Of a DNA stretch of 64,000 nt, positions 1-9,614 are shown in pieces. The notes beneath the pieces are model-generated. The model did no database searches, was not told the DNA's origin, and saw only the letters and a program-made list of their open reading frames with translations. The DNA is taken from assembly GCF_024343675.1 (NCBI RefSeq), contig NZ_RJUD01000002.1, positions 224,264 through 288,263 of the forward strand, read 5' to 3'. This stretch comes from Lacihabitans sp. CS3-21 (GTDB lineage Bacteria > Bacteroidota > Bacteroidia > Cytophagales > Spirosomataceae). A program made the position numbers and the translations under genes. Positions within the stretch are counted from its first letter, which is position 1, and every line of letters starts with the position of its first letter.

Positions 1-42
1 TTTTTAACCTATCCTTTATTCAAATCAAATAACCTTTTTTTT

Positions 43-3000
43 ATGAAAAAAACATTACATTTTATTATGTTTTTGATGGTCGGGATATTACTATCCTCAC
101 TGTCAATGGCTCAGAAAATTTCTGGAAAAGTTTCTGGATCCAAAGATGGTTCTATGCTTCCAGGGGTTTCTGTACAAGTGAAAGGCACCAATTCTGGAAC
201 TTCAACAAATGCCGATGGCGAGTATTCAGTGAATGCCGTATCGGGGTCGACATTGGTTTTTAGTTATATTGGCTTTACTACCAAAGAAGTCAAAGTGGGT
301 AATCAAACTATAGTGGATGTTAGTATGGATGAGGATGTTTCAAACCTGGAAGAGGTGGTTGTGACAGCCTTAGGCATTAAAAAAGATGCTAAAAAACTAG
401 GTTATGCTACTACTACAGTAAATGCTGCCGCGATAACAGAAAACCGTTCACCAAACTTCATGAATACCCTTCAAGGTAAAATAGCCGGGGTGAATATTTC
501 AGGATTAGGAACTGGTCCTGCAGGTACTTCTAAAATTCGAATTCGTGGTCAATCTTCTATTTCAGGTCAAAATAACCCCCTCATTGTGGTAAATGGTGTG
601 CCTATTGACAATACCAACTTCGGGACTAACCCTGGTAATGCAGCTGCAGATAATTCTATCGGCGTTCGAGGAGGCGGAAATACCTCTGATGGTGGTGATG
701 GACTTTCGTCAATTAATCCCGATGACATTGAGAGCATGACTGTATTAAAAGGAGCAACTGCTGCGGCTTTATATGGTTCAAGAGCCAAAGACGGTGTAAT
801 TATGATAACCACCAAAAGCCGAGGAACGGGTAAAGGAATAGGAGTGACCTACAATATGAACTATACCAATGAAACTCCTTTGGATTTTACAGATTATCAA
901 TATGAATATGGCCAAGGTGAAAACGGCGTTCGACCACAATCTCCGAATCCCACGTCTGGTCAATGGTCTTTTGGAGAAAAATTTGCTCCAGGTATGACCC
1001 AAGTGTTGTTTGATGGAGTAACGGTCCCTTATGAGCCGCAATATGATAGAATCCGTAACTTCTTTAGAAATGGCCAGAACCTTACCAATACAGTAAGTTT
1101 ATCGGCGGGAGGTGACAAAGGTGGCATGAACCTTTCATTCTCGAACATGGACAGTAAAGGAATCGTACCTAATAACAGTTTCAATAGAAAAACCATTAAT
1201 TTGGGTTACAGTTATGATTTGTCTAAAAAATTGAGCTTTGCAGGAAATATCAATTATTCAAACGAATACAACAAAAACCCGCCAAATATTGCCAATCAAG
1301 ACAACTCAATTCCTACATCAATTTACAACATGGCCAACTCAATGCCTTTTGACTTGTTGGATCAAAAGAAATACAATGCAGCGGGTAATGAGTACATATA
1401 TTCAAGATTTCAGAACAGAACAAACCCTTATTGGGTATTAGCCGAGCAATTTCAAAATATCCGCAGAGATAGAGTATTTGGTAATATTTCTGCCAAGTAT
1501 AACTTGTTACCTTGGTTGTTTTTGCAAGGTCGTGTAGGACAAGATTTCTGGTCTAGAGATCAAGACTTTAACAACTTTCCAACAGGACATGCTTCTTTGG
1601 CTGCAGCACCTGCAGGTTTTGTAAACGGTACATACACCCAGGAATCTCGCAGATTTAGAGAAACAAACGTCGATGTTTTATTATCAGGAAATCGCACTTT
1701 TGGAGATTTTGGATTGGACTTTAATGTTGGGGGCAACCAAATGTACCGTCGCTCAGATTTGAACTCAGTATTGGTGCAAGATTTCGTGGTTAGAGGTCTG
1801 TATACCGTAATGAACGGCAGAGTTAAAGATCCCATCTATGGTTTGTCAGAAAGAGCCGTGAATTCAGTTTATGGATCGAGTGAATTTTCTTATAAAAACT
1901 TCTTGTATTTAAATGTTACAGCTAGAAATGACTGGTTTTCAACACTTTCTAAGTCCAATAGAAGTATTTTATATCCTTCAGTTTCTGGAAGTTTTGTATT
2001 TTCTCAGGCTTTCGAAAACATGCCTAATTGGCTTAATTTTGGAAAACTAAGGGTGGCTTATGCAGAAGTGGGTAGCGACACAGACGTAGGTCCTTATGCC
2101 AATAACTTGTTTTATGGTATCAACGCCAACCTTTTTCCAAACCCAGCTGGACAAGCACAGCCTGTTGGTGGTTCACAGGGAACCACTGTTCCAAATGCCA
2201 ACCTAAGACCAATGCGTACCACAGAGTCAGAGATAGGTTTGGAGTTGAAAACTTTGAACAACAGAGTTTCTTTGGATATGGCGGTTTATCGCAAAATAAC
2301 GGATGACCAAATCGTTTCAGCCCAGATCTCTGATGCATCCGGCTTTATTACTACATTGATTAACAGTGGAAGTAGCAGAAACAACGGTGTGGAGGCTTTA
2401 TTGACTTTAGTTCCAGTAAAAACCAAAGATTTCCAGTGGGAAGTTAATCTAAACGGTTCTTATAATATCACCAAAGTATTGAGTTTGGCCACGGACAAGG
2501 AGGGAGAGAGAATTACCGTAGGAACACACGTTTTCAATGGCGAGCTACGTCAGATAGTAGGTCAAGAAATGGGTCAAATCTACGGCTTTGGATTTAGAAG
2601 AGATGCTAAAGGCCAGATGGTATTAGGTGCCAACGGTATTCCATTGCGTACTACGGACCTTATTTCGTTTGGCTCAGCCTTGCCAAAATGGGTAGGAGGT
2701 ATCAATAACAGTTTCAATTACAAAGGCTTTAGTATATCTGCTTTGATAGATTTCAAATTAGGAAATACGATGCTTTCTGGTACTAACTTCAATGCTGTTC
2801 GTCATGGATTGCACAAAATGACTCTGGAAGGTCGCTCTACCAATGGAATAACCGCAGTCGGTGTTAACATAAATGGCGAAACGAACACAGTTAAAGCCAA
2901 CGTTCAAGATTATTGGTCAGTAGTAAGGTCTCAGGCTTTGATAGAGCCAGTAATTTTCAATGGTGGCTATTGGAAGTTGCGTCAGATAACAGCTGGATAC

Positions 3001-3207
3001 GATATTTCTAAATTTATACCTAAAAATACACCGATTCAAGGTGCAAAAATCAGTTTCGTTGCCAACAATGTGTTGATGTTGAAAAAATGGGTGGACAATA
3101 TCGATCCAGAATCATTCGGATATTCATCGGATAATTTGGTAGGTATGGAGTCAACAGGCTTGCCTACTACAAGAAGCTTAGGTTTCAATTTAAATGTGAA
3201 ATTCTAA
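43..3207 (+). CDS. SusC/RagA-type TonB-linked outer membrane transporter
   Basis: A 1054-residue outer-membrane transporter that would move a SusD-bound ligand into the periplasm using TonB energy. It has a signal peptide ending near MAQ (about residue 24), a carboxypeptidase-regulatory-like beta domain (about 25-100), a plug domain carrying the IRIRG motif near residue 167, and a long beta-barrel ending in an aromatic C-terminus (NVKF). Length and order are standard for SusC. It is followed 39 bp later by a SusD gene and then by a sugar-acid-like catabolic set, which suggests a non-starch substrate. No sigma/anti-sigma pair lies in the 42 bases upstream; regulation may lie outside the window. 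The ligand cannot be predicted from sequence alone. Confidence 0.96.
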   Translation: MKKTLHFIMFLMVGILLSSLSMAQKISGKVSGSKDGSMLPGVSVQVKGTNSGTSTNADGEYSVNAVSGSTLVFSYIGFTTKEVKVGNQTIVDVSMDEDVSNLEEVVVTALGIKKDAKKLGYATTTVNAAAITENRSPNFMNTLQGKIAGVNISGLGTGPAGTSKIRIRGQSSISGQNNPLIVVNGVPIDNTNFGTNPGNAAADNSIGVRGGGNTSDGGDGLSSINPDDIESMTVLKGATAAALYGSRAKDGVIMITTKSRGTGKGIGVTYNMNYTNETPLDFTDYQYEYGQGENGVRPQSPNPTSGQWSFGEKFAPGMTQVLFDGVTVPYEPQYDRIRNFFRNGQNLTNTVSLSAGGDKGGMNLSFSNMDSKGIVPNNSFNRKTINLGYSYDLSKKLSFAGNINYSNEYNKNPPNIANQDNSIPTSIYNMANSMPFDLLDQKKYNAAGNEYIYSRFQNRTNPYWVLAEQFQNIRRDRVFGNISAKYNLLPWLFLQGRVGQDFWSRDQDFNNFPTGHASLAAAPAGFVNGTYTQESRRFRETNVDVLLSGNRTFGDFGLDFNVGGNQMYRRSDLNSVLVQDFVVRGLYTVMNGRVKDPIYGLSERAVNSVYGSSEFSYKNFLYLNVTARNDWFSTLSKSNRSILYPSVSGSFVFSQAFENMPNWLNFGKLRVAYAEVGSDTDVGPYANNLFYGINANLFPNPAGQAQPVGGSQGTTVPNANLRPMRTTESEIGLELKTLNNRVSLDMAVYRKITDDQIVSAQISDASGFITTLINSGSSRNNGVEALLTLVPVKTKDFQWEVNLNGSYNITKVLSLATDKEGERITVGTHVFNGELRQIVGQEMGQIYGFGFRRDAKGQMVLGANGIPLRTTDLISFGSALPKWVGGINNSFNYKGFSISALIDFKLGNTMLSGTNFNAVRHGLHKMTLEGRSTNGITAVGVNINGETNTVKANVQDYWSVVRSQALIEPVIFNGGYWKLRQITAGYDISKFIPKNTPIQGAKISFVANNVLMLKKWVDNIDPESFGYSSDNLVGMESTGLPTTRSLGFNLNVKF

Positions 3208-3246
3208 ACTTAAACCGATTAATTAAACTTAAAAATTGAAATTATT

Positions 3247-4776
3247 ATGAGAAATATATTTAAAAATAAGTGGGCATTAGTTTTCACCACATTGGCATTC
3301 AGCCTAGGCTCATGCGACAAAGGTTTTGATGAAATGAACATCAATAAAACTGCTGCAACTGCCATTAATCCTGTATTTATCCTAAACAATGCAACTGTCA
3401 ATTCGTCGTTTCCGGCGGGAACAGTATTTTATGAGGTGGGCATTGTTCAGCAAATGGTATCACCAAACTCAGGGGTATTGACGGGAGCAAACTTTAATCA
3501 AGATAGTCGGGATAATACCGTTGTAAACTGGCAAAGATATTACAGAAACGTCGTTAGAAATACGCAGGATGTGCTCTTGATTACAAAAGATTTACCCGCA
3601 AGAAGCAACCTGTACAACATGGCCAGAATTCTTCAATCTTACGCTTTCATGATTCTTACGGATTCTTACGGTGATATTCCTTATGCTGAGGCAGGAAAAG
3701 GTTATTCAGACCAAATCGTATTGCCAAAGTATGAGTCTCAACAGGCTGTATATGCAGGAATTATCAAAGAATTAACAGAAGCCTCAGCTGCCTTGGATGC
3801 TGCCAAAACCGTAGAAACAGCAGATGTTTTATATGGTGGCGATGTGGCCAAATGGAAGAAATTCGGAAATTCCCTTCTATTAAGAGCAGGAATGAGGTTG
3901 AGTAAAATTGATCCTACTCAAGCCGCACAAGTAGTAGCAAAAGCTGTAAGTGGAGGATTAATGGCTTCTAATGCTGACAATGCTTTCGTAAAGCATGACC
4001 CTAATTATACAAATGGAATTGGAAATACTTTAAATGCTACTGAGGCTGCCAACGTATATATTGGTGCTCCATTTGCCAATTATCTTAAAAGTACCAAAGA
4101 TCCTAGGTTAAAATCCATAGCAGTAAGATATGTGGGAGCAAAATCAGGACCAGAGATGGTTGCTTCAAGAGCCAATACGGACCCTTCTGTACAAATTGGT
4201 ATGCCTTTTGGCTATGACAACAGCACAATTTCAGGCCCTGTAAAAGACCTAAGTTTGGCAAGTTTTTATGACTTTTCACAAGTAGATAGAACCAGAATGG
4301 TAAAAGTAACTGCTCCGATGTTTTTGGTAACCTACTCTCAAACGCAGCTTTTATTAGCCGAAGCTGTACAAAGAGGCTGGACAACAGGTTCTGTGGAAAC
4401 ATTATATAAAAATGGTATCAAAGCCCACATGGAGCAATTGGCAGCTTACGACGCCAATTCCGCGGTAGCTCCAGCTGATATCGATGCATATTTTGTTGCA
4501 AATACTTTTGATGCTGCCAAGGCTTTGGAACAAATCAATACGCAATACTGGGTTTCTTCTTTCTTAAATGGTCCAGAAGCGTTTGCTAATTTCAGAAGAA
4601 GCGGTTTTCCAAAATTAACGCCTAACCCTTTTCCTGGAAAAGTCATCAAAGGAAACTTTATTAACAGGCTTACCTATCCAAATTCTGAAATATCGGTAAA
4701 TAGTGTTAATGTAAAAGAAGCCATTACAAGACAAGGGCCGGATGATTTGGATACCAAAGTTTGGTGGGATAAATAA
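3247..4776 (+). CDS. SusD/RagB-family surface lipoprotein
   Basis: A 509-residue surface lipoprotein partnering the SusC upstream; it would cap the barrel and bind ligand. A lipobox (LGSC, lipidated Cys23) closes a short signal peptide. The rest resembles the SusD-like_2 group: an N-terminal helical segment (YNMARILQSYAFMILTD near 120-135), the TDSYGDIPYAEA motif near 134-145, and a C-terminal FRRSGFPKLTP segment typical of this branch. A strong hairpin terminator lies just after the stop, so SusCD can form its own transcript, with the enzyme genes read separately or through attenuated read-through. Ligand unknown. Confidence 0.95.
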   Translation: MRNIFKNKWALVFTTLAFSLGSCDKGFDEMNINKTAATAINPVFILNNATVNSSFPAGTVFYEVGIVQQMVSPNSGVLTGANFNQDSRDNTVVNWQRYYRNVVRNTQDVLLITKDLPARSNLYNMARILQSYAFMILTDSYGDIPYAEAGKGYSDQIVLPKYESQQAVYAGIIKELTEASAALDAAKTVETADVLYGGDVAKWKKFGNSLLLRAGMRLSKIDPTQAAQVVAKAVSGGLMASNADNAFVKHDPNYTNGIGNTLNATEAANVYIGAPFANYLKSTKDPRLKSIAVRYVGAKSGPEMVASRANTDPSVQIGMPFGYDNSTISGPVKDLSLASFYDFSQVDRTRMVKVTAPMFLVTYSQTQLLLAEAVQRGWTTGSVETLYKNGIKAHMEQLAAYDANSAVAPADIDAYFVANTFDAAKALEQINTQYWVSSFLNGPEAFANFRRSGFPKLTPNPFPGKVIKGNFINRLTYPNSEISVNSVNVKEAITRQGPDDLDTKVWWDK

Positions 4777-4792
4777 TATTTTTTGAGAAAAT

Positions 4793-4835
4793 ACAGAATC
4801 TCTTTTGACCAATTGAAAGAGATTCTGTTTATATT
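4793..4835 (+). terminator. Rho-independent terminator after susD
   Basis: Perfect 13-bp inverted repeat: ACAGAATCTCTTT at 4793-4805 pairs with AAAGAGATTCTGT at 4816-4828, with a 10-nt loop and a T-rich tail. It starts 16 bases after the SusD stop. It separates SusCD from the downstream enzyme genes and probably sets the transporter-to-enzyme ratio. Confidence 0.8.
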
Positions 4836-4910
4836 TATATGTGTTTGCTCAGAGTTATTTTTATACCAAAATTACTCAATTCTTTATTCAACCCTTTATA
4901 AAAAAAAATC

Positions 4911-5840
4911 ATGAAAATCTCACTCAAAATAGCTTTTTTCGGCTTATTCTTTTGGTCGAGCCAAGCTTTTGCTCAAAATATCCAATGGACCAAAGATCAA
5001 ATGCTCATTTTTACTTCTCAGTGGAAAGGTGATAGATTTCCCGACGGTCGCCCAAAAGTTTCGGATGATTTGGTTAAACGTCTCGCCAATATTTCGATAG
5101 AGGAAGCTTGGGGAACCATGAAAAACGAAGGCTATAATAATCAGTTTGAAGGAGGCTGGCAGATTATTCATCCAGACAAAGTCCTAGCAGGAAGGGTATT
5201 GACCACACAATATATGCCTTCTAGACCGGACTTAGATAACCCTATCAAAGAAAAAGGCAAATCTGAAGGTAGATTAGGGTCACCAAACTCATGGCCGATA
5301 GATCTTTTGCAAACAGGAGATGTTTACGTGGCTGATGGATATGGGAAAATAATAGATGGAACTCTTATTGGCGATAATCTCGGAAATTCCATCTACGCCA
5401 AATCTAAAACAGGTGTTGTATTTGATGGTGCCATCAGAGACTTGGAGGGATTAGAAAATATTGACGGTTTTGTGGGATTCATCAGAGGTGCTGATCCTTC
5501 ATACATCAAAGAAATGATCATGACCTGTATAAATTGTCCGATTAGAATTGGTCGTGTTTCTGTATTTCCTGGTGATTTAGTTTTGGGCAAAAGAGAAGGT
5601 GTTATTTTTATTCCAGCACATTTAGCCGAAAAAGTAATTATCAATTCAGAGTTTATTGCTCTTAGAGATAAGTTTGGAATACAAAGACTTAAAGAGGGCA
5701 AATATACTCCTGGTCAAATAGACCAAGCTTGGTCTAAAGAAATAAAAGATGATTTCTTGAAATGGATCAATGACAATCCGAAATTTTTGCCCATGTCAAG
5801 AGCAGAACTGGATAAGTTCATGAAAGACAGAAATTGGTAA
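4911..5840 (+). CDS. Exported RraA-family protein (HMG-aldolase-like), copy 1
   Basis: 309 residues with a signal peptide (residues 1-21, cleavage after AFA). The RraA fold covers about 80-245: GDNLGNSI at 154-161, DGAIRD at 172-177 and PGD at 220-222. In class II 4-hydroxy-4-methyl-2-oxoglutarate (HMG) aldolases the Arg-Asp pair binds substrate and divalent metal, and both residues are present, so retro-aldol cleavage of a 2-keto acid is plausible. True RraA (RNase E inhibitor) is cytoplasmic and about 160 residues, so that role is unlikely. The flanks are longer than in the usual family: an N-terminal stretch with GDRFPDGRPKVSD and a C-terminal helical tail, both shared with copy 2 (8614-9558). 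Fold is sure; substrate is inferred. Confidence 0.9.
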   Translation: MKISLKIAFFGLFFWSSQAFAQNIQWTKDQMLIFTSQWKGDRFPDGRPKVSDDLVKRLANISIEEAWGTMKNEGYNNQFEGGWQIIHPDKVLAGRVLTTQYMPSRPDLDNPIKEKGKSEGRLGSPNSWPIDLLQTGDVYVADGYGKIIDGTLIGDNLGNSIYAKSKTGVVFDGAIRDLEGLENIDGFVGFIRGADPSYIKEMIMTCINCPIRIGRVSVFPGDLVLGKREGVIFIPAHLAEKVIINSEFIALRDKFGIQRLKEGKYTPGQIDQAWSKEIKDDFLKWINDNPKFLPMSRAELDKFMKDRNW

Positions 5841-5859
5841 TTAAATCTTTATCCAATTC

Positions 5860-6030
5860 CGTTGCGAATCTAAACACATAGGCACATAGAACACTTAGTT
5901 TACAAGTTCATTTTTTTTTAGTAATTTAAAAAAAAGACGAAGCATAGCCTATAACTCTGTGGAACTCATACGACAGAGTAATTTATGAAAACTCTGAGTA
6001 ACACTGTGTCTAAAAAATGGTTCTAATGGA
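5860..6030. repeat. Probable dispersed intergenic repeat
   Basis: The 271-base gap between the RraA-like gene and the first enolase gene holds no ORF with coding character. It contains short echoing words on both sides of an A-rich centre (ACACATAGGCACATAGAACAC near 5874-5894; AACTCTGTGGAACT and AACTCTGAGTAACACTGTGTCT near 5950-6015). From memory this resembles the 'cacatag / ctctgtg' intergenic repeats common in Bacteroidota genomes. Only one copy is in the window, so dispersal cannot be shown here. Confidence 0.35.
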
Positions 6031-6111
6031 AATAACTTATTGAACTGGTTTGAAAGAAAGTAGTTCAAGAGCAAAGTATAAACAAGATATTCAACCAAAA
6101 TTATAAATAAC

Positions 6112-7611
6112 ATGAAAAAGAATTTTTTAGACAGATTTAAATTTAATGGCCAAATTCCAGAAGGTCCAAAAGAAATAGAAATCGAACAACCAATTCATCA
6201 AAATACTGAAAGTAAAGGAGACAATAGGAGGGATTTTATTAGAAAATCTGCTCTTGGAGGACTTTCACTTGGATTGATGTTTGATGGAAATCCTGCCAAA
6301 GAAATAGAGTTTTTAACCCAAAAAGTAAATCGCTCTAGTAATCCTTCGGATTTAAAAATTACCGATGTAAGAATCGCTGTCATTACAAAAGCACCCATGA
6401 CTTGCCCTATCATAAGAATCGATACCAACCAGGGGATTTCTGGATATGGAGAGATACGGGACGGAGCAAGTGCCAAATACGGCTTGTTCTTGAAAAGTCG
6501 GTTATTAGGTAAAAATCCATGTACACCTGAAATGCTTTTCAAGGAAATTAAGCAATTTGGTAACCATGGTCGAGCAGCAGGAGGCGTTTGTGGGGTTGAA
6601 ATGGCCTTGATGGATCTCGCAGGAAAAGCATATGGTGTGCCAGCCTATCAGATGCTGGGCGGTAAATATCGCGATCATATCCGTATTTATGGAGATACGC
6701 CTACCTTGCCAGATCCCGTCGCATTTGCCCAAAAAATGAACGAAAGGAAAAAACTCGGACTTACATTTTTGAAAATGGATTTTGGGGTAGAAATGCTCAA
6801 AAGTCACCCTGGAACTGTGGTGGGCGGACTAAATACGGATTACACAAGACAGTGGGGTACTGCTGGACCACAAAAAGGAAATGCACGCGGTTATTCGCAA
6901 ACCAAACACCCATTCACTGGCATTCAGCTTACGGATAAGGGCATAGAAATCATGGCCAATTTCGTGGATGAAACACGAAAAGTGGTTGGTTATGATATTC
7001 CCTTAGCAGCCGACCATTTTGGGCATTTTGGTGTAAATACAGCCATAAGATTGGGCAAGGCTTTGGAAAAATTTCAATTAGCCTGGTTGGAAGACATGGT
7101 GCCGTGGTTCTACACCGACCAATGGAAACAAATTTCGGATGCCATTGAAACGCCAACACTAACTGGTGAGGATATTTATTTGAAAGAAGAATTTATAAAA
7201 CTCATCGACAACAAAGCTGTTGATATGATTCAACCGGATTTGGCGAGCTCGGGTGGCCTAATAGAAACCAAAAAAATTGGTGACTACGCCGAGGAGCGAG
7301 GCATTCCAATGGCCATGCACTTTGCGGGTACGCCAGTTTGTTTTATGGCAAATATCCATTGTGCAGCAGCCACAGAAAATTTTGTGGCTTTGGAACACCA
7401 CAGTTTCGATGTGCCTTGGTGGGAAGATTTAGTGACTGGAATTGACAAGCCTATTTACAAAGATGGATTTGTGAAAGTGCCGGAAACGCCAGGATTGGGT
7501 ATAGAAATGAACGAAAAAGTTGCCAAAGAGCATTTGGCCACTGGTGAACTTTATTTTGCACCCACTACTGAGTGGGATAAGGTGGATAGTTGGGATCGAA
7601 CTTGGAGTTAA
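6112..7611 (+). CDS. Tat-exported mandelate racemase/muconate lactonizing (enolase-superfamily) enzyme 1
   Basis: 499 residues. A twin-arginine motif (RRDFIRK, residues 39-45) precedes a short hydrophobic stretch, after an unusual 38-residue N-terminal extension. The enolase capping domain spans about 80-185 and the barrel about 190-460. Expected metal ligands are visible: Asp301 (AADHFG), Glu327 (WLED) and Glu353 (TGED). Lys221 of a KxD motif and His403 (AMHFAG) are candidate acid/base residues, as in acid-sugar dehydratases. A segment rich in Gly and Asn (about 232-268) is absent from the second enzyme. The likely reaction is syn-dehydration or epimerisation of a sugar acid. Folding before export fits Tat. 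Superfamily is sure; the reaction is inferred. Confidence 0.9.
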   Translation: MKKNFLDRFKFNGQIPEGPKEIEIEQPIHQNTESKGDNRRDFIRKSALGGLSLGLMFDGNPAKEIEFLTQKVNRSSNPSDLKITDVRIAVITKAPMTCPIIRIDTNQGISGYGEIRDGASAKYGLFLKSRLLGKNPCTPEMLFKEIKQFGNHGRAAGGVCGVEMALMDLAGKAYGVPAYQMLGGKYRDHIRIYGDTPTLPDPVAFAQKMNERKKLGLTFLKMDFGVEMLKSHPGTVVGGLNTDYTRQWGTAGPQKGNARGYSQTKHPFTGIQLTDKGIEIMANFVDETRKVVGYDIPLAADHFGHFGVNTAIRLGKALEKFQLAWLEDMVPWFYTDQWKQISDAIETPTLTGEDIYLKEEFIKLIDNKAVDMIQPDLASSGGLIETKKIGDYAEERGIPMAMHFAGTPVCFMANIHCAAATENFVALEHHSFDVPWWEDLVTGIDKPIYKDGFVKVPETPGLGIEMNEKVAKEHLATGELYFAPTTEWDKVDSWDRTWS

Positions 7612-7676
7612 TTTTTTGAAAAACGGCAAATTATCTGTAGTTTTCTGTTTAAATATTCTAATTTATACCTCCTTAA

Positions 7677-8600
7677 ATGAAAAAATACATTTACCCTTTT
7701 TCAATTATTCTGATTGTAATTATTGCCTATAACTTTCCAAGTTATTTCATAGAAATAAATGGCGTTAAATTCAGCAAGTTTATTATTCCGATTCTTCAAG
7801 TTATTATGCTGGGCATGGGTTCTACCATTACAGAGGAGGACTTTATGGCTATCGTAAAAACGCCAAAGTTGGTTTTAATTGGTTTGGTAGCTCAGTTTAT
7901 GATTATGCCTTTGTTGGGTTTTGGACTGACCAAATTATTTGATTTCCCTCCAGAGATAGCCGCTGGAGTGGTTTTAATTGGTTGTAGCCCAAGTGGCTTG
8001 GCTTCTAATGTGATGGCTATGTTAGCAAAAGCAAATTTGGCACTTTCCATATGTATAACCACTATGGCAACACTTTTGGCACCTATACTTACACCACTAT
8101 TGATGAAAACTCTTGGAGGAGAACTTATCGAAATAAAGTTCTTAAGTATGGTTTGGGATATGACAAAAATTGTAATATTACCTGTCGTTTTGGGTGTATT
8201 GGCAAATAGGTTCTTTCCTCTTTTAATGGCCAAAATAAAAAATATATTACCATATTTCTCCATGGTGGGCATAGGTTTTATTATCATTATAGTCACTGCA
8301 AGTGGACAAAAATCACTTGAAACAGTGGGTGGATTATTGCTACTGGCGGTATTTATTCACAATGTAGGAGGTTATCTATTAGGTTATTTTTCTGCGAAAA
8401 TGCTAAAACTTAAAGAAAAAGATGCAAGAGCAATTGCTCTTGAGGTAGGTATGCAAAACGGCGGATTGGCATCAGCACTGGCCAACGAAATGGGCAAACT
8501 CGCAACTGTTGGCCTAGCATCAGCCATTTTCGGGCCAATGATGAACATATCTGGCTCACTGCTGGCTAGTTGGTGGGGTAATAAAAAAACTGAAGATTAA
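7677..8600 (+). CDS. Bile acid:sodium symporter (BASS) family transporter
   Basis: 307-residue inner-membrane protein with about nine or ten hydrophobic segments and no signal peptide. The family's two broken-helix crossover regions are visible: GCSPSGLASNVMAMLAKAN at 102-120 and EVGMQNGGLASALANEM near 256-272. BASS proteins import organic anions with Na+; members move bile acids, pantoate or pyruvate. It sits between the two RraA/enolase pairs, 65 bases after the first enolase gene and 13 bases before the second RraA-like gene, so it probably imports the carboxylate made by these enzymes. Family is sure; substrate is unknown. Confidence 0.92.
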   Translation: MKKYIYPFSIILIVIIAYNFPSYFIEINGVKFSKFIIPILQVIMLGMGSTITEEDFMAIVKTPKLVLIGLVAQFMIMPLLGFGLTKLFDFPPEIAAGVVLIGCSPSGLASNVMAMLAKANLALSICITTMATLLAPILTPLLMKTLGGELIEIKFLSMVWDMTKIVILPVVLGVLANRFFPLLMAKIKNILPYFSMVGIGFIIIIVTASGQKSLETVGGLLLLAVFIHNVGGYLLGYFSAKMLKLKEKDARAIALEVGMQNGGLASALANEMGKLATVGLASAIFGPMMNISGSLLASWWGNKKTED

Positions 8601-8613
8601 CAGAAAACAAAAA

Positions 8614-9558
8614 ATGAAAAACAAAATTTTGCTTTTTACACTACTGACTTTTGTATCTTTTGTGGGTTTTTCCCAGCAGATTTCAAAAGAATATATGCTT
8701 CATCTTACCAGAGAATGGAAGGGTGAGCGTTTTCCTGACGGCCGTCCTAAAGTGTCAGATGCACTTTTACAAAGATTAAAAAAATCGACACTCGAAGAGG
8801 TTTGGGCGGTATTGCGTAATAAAAACTATAAGCACCAATATGAAGGCAATTGGTTGACCATAAACCCTGACTCTGTGTTGGTTGGACGAGCAGTTACAGC
8901 CACATTTACACCTGGTAGACCTGATATTCAAACAGCAATTGACGACAAAGGCCATGAGAAAGACGGAAGGGTGAAATCTCAAAATGCTTGGCCAATTGAC
9001 CTTTTGGTTAAAGGAGATGTTTACGTGGCTGACCAATTCAATGCCTACGAAGATGGCCCAACTATAGGTGATAATTTGGGGAACTCAATTTATGCCAAAA
9101 CAGGAAATGGCATTGTGTACAACGGAGCAGTGAGGGACATTAATGGATTAAAAGAGATTGGAGGTTTTACCTCATTTTTTAAGTCTTATCATCCTTCGCA
9201 CCACCTTAACAATGCAGCAACATCTTTAAATACCACCTTAATTGGTATAAATACGCCAACCAGAATCGGAGATGCCACAGTGATGCCAGGTGATGTAGTC
9301 TTTGGTAGAGACGGTGGTGTTCTATTTATTCCACCGCATTTGGTAGAAGAATGTGTGAAAGTTTCTGAAGTCGTTAGATTAAGAGATATGTTTGGTCATC
9401 AACGGCTTAGAGAGCAAAAATATACCCCTGGCCAAATAGACACCCGTTGGTCAGATGAAATTGAAAAGGATTTCTCGAAATGGCTAAACGATAACAAGAC
9501 AAAGTTGCCAGTGCCAATGGAACAAATCCAAGAAATGCTAAAAGGCAGGACTTGGTAG
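8614..9558 (+). CDS. Exported RraA-family protein (HMG-aldolase-like), copy 2
   Basis: 314 residues, signal peptide 1-20 (VGFSQQ cleavage region). A clear paralogue of the protein at 4911-5840: the flanking signature KGERFPDGRPKVSD is almost unchanged, with GDNLGNSI at 152-159, NGAVRD at 170-175 and PGD at 225-227. The catalytic Arg-Asp pair is kept. It differs around 185-215, where copy 2 has SYHPSHHLNN and copy 1 has a Cys pair (TCINCP); this loop may set specificity. It lies between BASS and the second enolase gene with short gaps, so it is probably cotranscribed with them. Confidence 0.9.
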   Translation: MKNKILLFTLLTFVSFVGFSQQISKEYMLHLTREWKGERFPDGRPKVSDALLQRLKKSTLEEVWAVLRNKNYKHQYEGNWLTINPDSVLVGRAVTATFTPGRPDIQTAIDDKGHEKDGRVKSQNAWPIDLLVKGDVYVADQFNAYEDGPTIGDNLGNSIYAKTGNGIVYNGAVRDINGLKEIGGFTSFFKSYHPSHHLNNAATSLNTTLIGINTPTRIGDATVMPGDVVFGRDGGVLFIPPHLVEECVKVSEVVRLRDMFGHQRLREQKYTPGQIDTRWSDEIEKDFSKWLNDNKTKLPVPMEQIQEMLKGRTW

Positions 9559-9614
9559 TTTCGGAATTTATTTAGTTCTCAAAACTCATTTATTCAACCA
9601 AAAAAAATATTAAA

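Noticed and set aside
4911..9558. RraA proteins as regulators of RNase E activity
   Set aside because: They have signal peptides, are about 310 residues rather than about 160, and sit in a catabolic locus.
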